Below, piece after piece: positions 58,985-64,000 of a stretch of DNA of 64,000 nucleotides. Each line of letters begins with the position of its first letter. The first letter of the stretch is position 1. This stretch comes from Abiotrophia sp. HMSC24B09 (lineage in GTDB: Bacteria > Bacillota > Bacilli > Lactobacillales > Aerococcaceae). The position numbers and the translations under genes were made by a program. The stretch lies in NCBI RefSeq assembly GCF_001815865.1, contig NZ_KV822203.1, positions 69,773-133,772 on the forward strand, read 5' to 3'. The notes beneath the pieces were generated by a model, which was given only the letters and a program-made list of their open reading frames with translations, was not told the origin of the DNA and did not search any database.

Positions 58985-59013
58985 GGGACTATTAACGATG
59001 CCGAGGTGAATCA

Positions 59014-59715
59014 ATGAAACGCGCTCTCTCCTATGTCTTCCCTAAGACCATTCCTATTATGACGGGCTTTCTCTTCCTAGGATTCTCCCTGGGCATGTTA
59101 GCCGTCAGCAAGGGATTCCCACCCTACTTGCCGGTCTTAATGTCCCTCTTTATTTTCGCTGGTTCCATGGAGTTTGTGACCTTGCAGCTCTTGCTTGCTG
59201 CCTTCAATCCACTCCAGGCCCTGCTCTTGACCCTCATGGTCAATGCCCGCCATCTCTTCTATGGCCTGGCCATGCTGGACAAATACCACCATCTAGGTTG
59301 GCAGCAACCCTATCTGATCTTCGGCATGTGTGATGAGTCCTTCTCTATTAATGTGACGCTAGATCTACCTCAAGACCTTGACCGAGGCTGGGCCTACTTC
59401 CATGTGACCTGGCTCAACCAATTCTACTGGGTCTGCGCGACGGCCATGGGGGCTTTTATTGGTCCCTACCTGCCCATTAATATCAAGGGCATGGACTTCG
59501 TTCTCAACGCCCTCTTCATTGTCTTGCTGATTGAACAATGGCGTTCCCACCGTCAACACTCCGCTGCCTTTATTGGCTTAGGCGCATCGATTCTCTGTTT
59601 GGTTCTCTTTGGCCCGGAAAACTTTATGATTCCGGCCATGATCCTCATGTTAGTCCTCTTTGGTTACCGCTACTGGCAGCAGAAGCAGCAGCAAGACCAG
59701 GAGGTGAGCGCATGA
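59014..59715 (+). CDS. azlC: AzlC-family branched-chain amino acid exporter, large subunit
   Basis: A 233-aa membrane protein with about six TM helices and AzlC motifs: FLFLGFSLGMLAVSKGFPP, SMEFVTLQLLLAAFNPLQA, NARHLFYGLAML, DESFSIN. With AzlD it exports branched-chain amino acids or analogues (azaleucine resistance). CGAGGTGAATCA precedes the ATG. Overlaps azlD by 4 bases. Confidence 0.9.
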   Translation: MKRALSYVFPKTIPIMTGFLFLGFSLGMLAVSKGFPPYLPVLMSLFIFAGSMEFVTLQLLLAAFNPLQALLLTLMVNARHLFYGLAMLDKYHHLGWQQPYLIFGMCDESFSINVTLDLPQDLDRGWAYFHVTWLNQFYWVCATAMGAFIGPYLPINIKGMDFVLNALFIVLLIEQWRSHRQHSAAFIGLGASILCLVLFGPENFMIPAMILMLVLFGYRYWQQKQQQDQEVSA

Positions 59716-60038
59716 CCCCTTGGCAGCAAGCGATTACCATCGCTCTAGTCGTTCTAGGAACGGTGCTGACACGTTTTCTAGCCTTCTGGATCTTCCCAGC
59801 TCACAAGCGGCCACCAGCCTTCGTTAGCTACTTAGGCCAAATGCTACCCACTGCCGTCATGGGACTCCTAGTCGTCTATGCCTTCCGCCATCTCAGCCCT
59901 AGTCTGCCCCAAGACAGTCTGCTTTTGATTGGCGCAGCCCTTATCACAGCTGTCTGCCACCTGTGGAAGCATAACTTCCTCCTTAGCATCGCGCTGGGCA
60001 CTGCCGTCTATATGATGGGATTACATTTATTAGGATAA
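59712..60038 (+). CDS. azlD: AzlD-family small subunit
   Basis: A 108-aa protein with four TM helices, MTPWQQAITIALVVLGTVLT at the start and YLGQMLPTAVMGLLVVY in the middle, the AzlD signature. Its ATG overlaps the azlC stop (ATGA) and GGAGGTGAGCGC is the ribosome site. Encoded in a different frame from a longer spurious open frame that begins inside azlC. Confidence 0.88.
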   Translation: MTPWQQAITIALVVLGTVLTRFLAFWIFPAHKRPPAFVSYLGQMLPTAVMGLLVVYAFRHLSPSLPQDSLLLIGAALITAVCHLWKHNFLLSIALGTAVYMMGLHLLG

Positions 60039-60042
60039 GAAA

Positions 60043-60070
60043 AACGAGCTAGGAAGCATCCTAGCTCGTT
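60043..60070. terminator. bidirectional terminator after azlCD
   Basis: Perfect 12-bp stem AACGAGCTAGGA/TCCTAGCTCGTT with ATTTTTAT on the plus strand and a run of T on the minus strand. Confidence 0.85.
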
Positions 60071-60084
60071 ATTTTTATATTCAA

Positions 60085-60798
60085 TTAAACTAGCACATTC
60101 AAGAGACCCATGAGGCCCATGCCTAGGAAGACGGCATAGGGAGTGATTGGGCGCTTAGCTTGGCGGACAACCTCCTGATAGAGGTCCACAAAGGCCACAT
60201 AGAAGAGATAGCCGGCCATAAGTTGATTGAAGACGGCTAGGCTAATTAAGGAGCCCATGCCCTCGATTAGGACAAAGCCAAGGCCTAGCCCAGCTAAGTT
60301 GCCCAGCACCAACCAGAGCCAGGTACCAGCCTTGGCTGGACGGCTTAATTCCCGTATGGTCATAGCTTCCACTAAAGCGTGTGGCGCTGTCAGGAAGAGA
60401 TAGGCTGTCCCCAACCAAGGATTGACCCGGCAGAGGCTATAAATCAGCACCCCTTCCAGCATATTTTGAAGGGTGAAGGCCCCTAGGCGCAGGCGCCCAC
60501 TCGGTGCCCAACCAACAAAGGAATGCAGGCCTGACATGAGGATGACCGGGGTAAAGAAGAGAATAAGGCTAAACAAAGTGGCCATGCGGAAACCCAGAAT
60601 CCCCATAAGTGTGGGCTGGGTAGAAGGCAATAAATCGAAGAAGACTAATTCTAGCCAGATGCCGCAGGTCAACAAGAGTAGTTGGCTACGAACCCAAGGC
60701 CGCGCCCCTAACTTAGGGCCTAAGTGCCAGCCCCAAAAGGTAGCCAAGGCATAGGCAGCCATACCCAAACCTAGTCCTAACCAAGCAAGTGAACTCAT
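60085..60798 (-). CDS. membrane protein with ZIP-like but altered motifs
   Basis: A 237-aa protein with seven or eight TM helices. The layout recalls ZIP metal transporters: a His-Ser pair (GLHSFVGW), then a helix with LQNMLEGVLIY where ZIP has HN-x-x-EG, then PHALVEAMTI where ZIP has HE-x-PE. The first His is Gln and the second site keeps His and Glu only partly, so metal transport is uncertain. It overlaps the upstream deacetylase gene by 4 bases (ATGA). Confidence 0.6.
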   Translation of the reverse strand: MSSLAWLGLGLGMAAYALATFWGWHLGPKLGARPWVRSQLLLLTCGIWLELVFFDLLPSTQPTLMGILGFRMATLFSLILFFTPVILMSGLHSFVGWAPSGRLRLGAFTLQNMLEGVLIYSLCRVNPWLGTAYLFLTAPHALVEAMTIRELSRPAKAGTWLWLVLGNLAGLGLGFVLIEGMGSLISLAVFNQLMAGYLFYVAFVDLYQEVVRQAKRPITPYAVFLGMGLMGLLNVLV

Positions 60799-61739
60799 GT
60801 TAACACCCCAAATTCATAGCCTTGAGACTTGAAGTAATCAATAATGTGAGGCAGGGCCTCAATGGTCAATTGCTTATCTGAAGCATCGTGCATGAGGATG
60901 ACCCGCACCTTGGCATCCGGCGCCACATAGAAGGATTTTTCCATATAGGCTAGCATATCACTAGGCGTGGTTGGCCGGGCAGACGGTGTTTCCGCATCGC
61001 CGGACATACCATTCCAGTCCATCCAGTCCACATCTAGCTTTTTAAGAGAGGCATCCAGTTCTTCGGTCCCCTTCCAGGACATATGGCCACCTGGGTAACG
61101 CCAGACAGCCGTATGGAAATCCCGACCTAGCACTTCCTGCATAGAAGCTTGGGTTTCCTTGACTTCCTTGACTACTTGATTGACATCGACTACCCCGCCC
61201 GGAAAGAGACGATTGTAATCATGACTGTAGGAGTGAATCCCGATGGCATGTCCCTCGCGAATTTGCCGTTCTAACAAGGGCCGGGTCTTGTCTCCCACCG
61301 TCTTACCAATCACGAAGAAGGTAGCCGGCACCTTTTTAGCCTTGAGAACATCTAAAATCTTAGGCGTCACTTCAAAGTTAACACCGTCATCGAAGGTTAA
61401 AAATACTATTTTTTTATCTGAGGCTTTAGGATCGTAGAGGAGCTTACGCACATCCTGAGCCTTATAGGCATAGGCGCTGGCCGCCTGGTTATGGTTAGAT
61501 CCCTTGACCAGTTCTTGGGGCTTGCTTTCTACTTCCTTCTTACTGGACTCTTGACTGGCTGAAGATTGAGACTGCCCTGTTAAGGCTATCTGACTTGAGC
61601 TAGCCTGCTGAGAACTGTCCTGCCCTTCAAGGGTCTGTAGGAAGAGCATGACGGATAAGATGCAGACAATACAGACCAGGCACAAAATAAGTGCCAATAA
61701 GCTATTATAAAGTAGATTCTTCTTGTCCTTTGACCGCAT
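60795..61739 (-). CDS. polysaccharide deacetylase (NodB domain), membrane anchored
   Basis: A 314-aa protein: N-terminal TM anchor (residues ~9-33), a Ser/Gln-rich linker, then the NodB domain (about 115-310) with FLTFDDGVN (the Asp pair), VPATFFVIG, HAIGIHSYSHDYNRL (metal His-x3-His) and VWRYPGGHM. Likely removes acetyl groups from wall GlcNAc or MurNAc outside the cell, as PgdA/PdaA do. The short GAGGGCGAT region is its ribosome site. Confidence 0.87.
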   Translation of the reverse strand: MRSKDKKNLLYNSLLALILCLVCIVCILSVMLFLQTLEGQDSSQQASSSQIALTGQSQSSASQESSKKEVESKPQELVKGSNHNQAASAYAYKAQDVRKLLYDPKASDKKIVFLTFDDGVNFEVTPKILDVLKAKKVPATFFVIGKTVGDKTRPLLERQIREGHAIGIHSYSHDYNRLFPGGVVDVNQVVKEVKETQASMQEVLGRDFHTAVWRYPGGHMSWKGTEELDASLKKLDVDWMDWNGMSGDAETPSARPTTPSDMLAYMEKSFYVAPDAKVRVILMHDASDKQLTIEALPHIIDYFKSQGYEFGVLT

Positions 61740-61851
61740 GCTATCGCCCTCGCTATATTTATATCCTTGACTACAATCCTATTATACTCCACTGCCAAAA
61801 AAAATGCGACACTTTATTAGCCTGGGAGCCATTATTTTTTTCTAAGCTAGC

Positions 61852-61894
61852 AAAAAAGTCACCTCGCCTAGAATACTTTCTAAAGCGAGGTGAC
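61852..61894 (-). terminator. terminator of the LPXTG surface protein gene
   Basis: Perfect 10-bp stem GTCACCTCGC/GCGAGGTGAC followed by TTTTTTG on the minus strand. Confidence 0.85.
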
Positions 61895-61907
61895 CAGCTA
61901 GTCTTGA

Positions 61908-64000
61908 TTATGCTTCATGATCCTCATCTTGTGAGGCGTCAGTAGACGCTTGATTCTTGCGACGACGGAAGAAGAGAATAGCGCCGCCGAGAGCTAGGAG
62001 AGCAAGAGCCAGTGGTGTTAACCAAGCCATGACTTGTTCACCGGTTGATGGCAAATTGCCGTCCTTGCGTTCTACACCAGAAGTCTTAGTCGCTGTCACC
62101 TTGTCAGATGAAGCACTCGAACTTGAGGAAGCCGCTGGTTTCTCAGCTAATTGAATGGTCCGCTTAGCCGTCTGCCCGTTGGCCAGCGTTAATTTAATCT
62201 TGGTTTGATCCAATTGGTAAGGTTCTGGAACGGCCACTACATAGTAGTCGTAGTCCCCTGCCTTAAGATTGGTAAAGGTGACTTTCCCTTGGGCATCCGT
62301 CTTCAATTGTTGGTTGCCTACGGCTAGGGTTACGTCTGCTACTGCTTGGCCGGCAACGTTGACCACGTTGAGTTCCAAGCTGGCTACTTGGGCCTTACGG
62401 CTGACCTTGAGGATTGGATGTAAGTCCGCACCTGGGGCCACATCTAAGGTTTGCGCACCTGTTTCAGCTTGATAAGCTTCTGGCACTTCCTTAATGCCGT
62501 AAGTGTACTTACCTGCTTCCAAAGCTTCGAAGAGGATATTGCCTTGGTCGTCCGTTTGGCCTTCCAATTCACCTAAGTAAACCGTCACACCTGGGACACT
62601 TTGGTTATTGTCATCCATGACTTTCACCGTCACATTAGCGACTGCTTGTTGACGTTGAACAGTCAAAGTAATGGAATGATCGGTGTCAGCTGGTAATTCC
62701 GCGTCGCCTGCTTGGGCGCCGGTGTAATTTTCTGGCAAGTTGACAATCTCATAGTGGAAGGTCCCTGGGGTCAAGCCTTTGAAGACAGCTTGGCCGTATT
62801 CATTGGTGACTTGTACTTGGTCGCCAATCTTGACGCTAACGCCTGGTACTTCCTTGCCGGCATTATCCAAGACTTTGACGGTCAGGTCACGCTTCTCAGC
62901 TTGAGAAGAAGAGGATGAACTTGAAGAAGAAGCTTGATCCTTGCGGCTCACTTGTAAGGTAATGGAGTGGTCGGTGTCACTTGGCAATTCAGCGTCACCA
63001 CTAGGCGTGCCTTCATAGCCTTCTGGCAATTGGGTTACCGCGTAGTGAATCTTACCAGGCGTTAAGCCCTTGAAGTGGGCATCCCCATTTTCGTCAGTGA
63101 CAGCCGTTTGGTCGCCAACGGTCACGGTCACGCCGGCTACAATCTTCTGATCTTGGTCTAAAATCTTGATAGTCAAGTCGCGTTTGACAGCTTCAACCGC
63201 TGGTTGTACTGGTTTCTTAGTCACTTGTAAGGTAATGGAATGATCGGTGTCACTTGGCAATTCGGCATCACCACTTGGTGTGCCTTCGTAGCCGTCTGGT
63301 AAATCCGTTACGGCATAGTGAACCGTCCCTGGCGTCAAGCCTTTGAAGTGGGCATCCCCATTTTCATCGGTCTCAGCACTTTGGCCTTCTACAGTGACCG
63401 TTACGCCGGACACAATCTTTTGTTCTTGGTCTAGGACTTTAACGGTCAAGTCGCGTTTAGCTGCTGGCGCTTGACTAGAAGATTCAGCCTTCTTAGCTAC
63501 CTGCAAGGTAATGGAGTGATCAGTGTCAGCTGGCAGTTCGGCATCCCCATTTGGCATGCCTTCATAGCCTTCTGGCAATTGAGTGACGGCATAGTGAACC
63601 TTACCAGGAGTCAAGCCCTTGAAGTGGGCATCCCCATTTTCATCGGTTACTGCGGTTTGGTCTGCCACAGTGACCGTTACGCCGGCTACCGTCTTTTGTT
63701 CTTGGTCTAGAACCTTAACGGTTAGGTCGCGCTTAGTCACTTGAGGCTCAGCCTTCTTAGCTACTTGCAAGGTAATGGAATGATCAGTGTCACTTGGCAG
63801 TTGGGCTTCGCCACTTGGTGTCCCTTCGTAGCCTTCTGGCAAGTTAGTCACGGCATAGTGTACGGTACCTGGCGTCAAGCCCTTGAAGTGGGCATCCCCA
63901 TTTTCATCCGTTACGGCACTTTGGTCTTCTACTGTTACCGTTACGCCTGCTACTGTCTTTTGTTCTTGGTCCAGAACCTTAACGGTTAAATCGCGCTTAG
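61908..64000 (-). CDS. LPXTG cell-wall surface protein with tandem Cna-B-like repeats, partial
   Basis: The frame is open from the right window edge to the stop at 61908, so the N-terminus lies beyond 64000. At least seven ~85-aa Cna-B-like domains run in tandem, starting KRDLTVKVLDQEQK and containing GVTVTV, TDENGDAHFKGLTPG, and ELPxDTDHSITLQV. The N-terminal four are nearly identical; the last three (nearest the wall) diverge. A Ser-rich linker and the sortase signal LPSTGE, TM helix and RRRKNQ tail follow. Such stalks hold an adhesin head away from the wall. The divergent copies may carry isopeptide bonds, not checked. Confidence 0.9.
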   Translation of the reverse strand, partial: KRDLTVKVLDQEQKTVAGVTVTVEDQSAVTDENGDAHFKGLTPGTVHYAVTNLPEGYEGTPSGEAQLPSDTDHSITLQVAKKAEPQVTKRDLTVKVLDQEQKTVAGVTVTVADQTAVTDENGDAHFKGLTPGKVHYAVTQLPEGYEGMPNGDAELPADTDHSITLQVAKKAESSSQAPAAKRDLTVKVLDQEQKIVSGVTVTVEGQSAETDENGDAHFKGLTPGTVHYAVTDLPDGYEGTPSGDAELPSDTDHSITLQVTKKPVQPAVEAVKRDLTIKILDQDQKIVAGVTVTVGDQTAVTDENGDAHFKGLTPGKIHYAVTQLPEGYEGTPSGDAELPSDTDHSITLQVSRKDQASSSSSSSSSQAEKRDLTVKVLDNAGKEVPGVSVKIGDQVQVTNEYGQAVFKGLTPGTFHYEIVNLPENYTGAQAGDAELPADTDHSITLTVQRQQAVANVTVKVMDDNNQSVPGVTVYLGELEGQTDDQGNILFEALEAGKYTYGIKEVPEAYQAETGAQTLDVAPGADLHPILKVSRKAQVASLELNVVNVAGQAVADVTLAVGNQQLKTDAQGKVTFTNLKAGDYDYYVVAVPEPYQLDQTKIKLTLANGQTAKRTIQLAEKPAASSSSSASSDKVTATKTSGVERKDGNLPSTGEQVMAWLTPLALALLALGGAILFFRRRKNQASTDASQDEDHEA

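Noticed and set aside
59538..60038. 166-codon frame beginning inside azlC
   Set aside because: The true AzlD start is ATG 59712, which overlaps the azlC stop and has its own ribosome site.
61908..64000. CRISPR-like or satellite array in the regular repeats
   Set aside because: The repeats are ~260 bp in one open reading frame and encode Cna-B-like domains.

Overview
The window reads as chromosome of a low-to-mid GC Gram-positive coccus of the Lactobacillales. The evidence is strong Shine-Dalgarno sites (AGGAGG), TTGACA/TATAAT promoters with 17-base spacers, U-tailed hairpin terminators, a pneumococcal-type vex123-vncRS locus, a histidine-triad (Pht) protein, an LPXTG surface protein, Lac- and Glc-family PTS transporters and PepT. 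The backbone is GC-richer than a streptococcus, so an Aerococcaceae/Abiotrophia-like host is my best guess, but I cannot prove the genus. Nearly all genes lie on the minus strand.

Layout. 1-5 kb: an operon-like run (GNAT, TfoX-like, unknown, DUF2130 coiled-coil protein), an AT-rich islet with a decayed tandem gene duplication and an internally repeated orphan protein, then a HIT hydrolase. 5-13 kb: sensor kinase and response regulator (vncS/vncR) beside the ABC exporter vex1-vex2-vex3, then a Pht zinc-binding protein behind a Zur-like operator. 13-21 kb: dGTPase, alpha/beta hydrolase, a glucose-type PTS EIICB, two convergent toxin-antitoxin pairs (MazEF and Phd/ParE), a GNAT and an M42 aminopeptidase. 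20.9-23.5 kb: a scar zone of AT-rich, streptococcus-like debris (palindrome cluster, acetyltransferase remnant, a 227-bp direct repeat, one intact HdeD-like gene, a truncated IS3-family element). 23.6-37 kb: two paralogous secreted proteins, a pyrimidine-dimer-glycosylase-like protein, a P1B-4 metal ATPase, exonuclease III, a frameshifted AlkZ-like gene, a ~190-bp foldback element, a heterodimeric ABC exporter, and an ABC/FtsX-TetR module.

37-49.3 kb: pepT, then a large convergent operon (49273 down to 38778). It encodes a PRD activator, a Lac-family PTS (EIIA, EIIB, EIIC), a GrdB-like protein, two M42 proteins (one lacking its metal ligands), a glycosylasparaginase-like Ntn hydrolase, an M20 peptidase, CutC and a TIM-barrel-like protein. 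It has no phospho-glycosidase. I read it as a candidate pathway for importing and breaking down an amino-acid- or peptide-linked sugar; this is the most interesting system here. It has a cre-like site, a perfect 20-bp palindrome and an internal hairpin attenuator.

49.5-64 kb: CPBP protease, DUF1275 protein, an ABC-F protein with an attenuator-like leader, a low-GC two-gene Hachiman-type defence system (hamA-hamB), a CsbD protein, threonine synthase, AzlCD, a ZIP-like membrane protein, a polysaccharide deacetylase, and the C-terminal part of a repeat-rich LPXTG surface protein cut by the window edge. No rRNA, tRNA or CRISPR array was seen.
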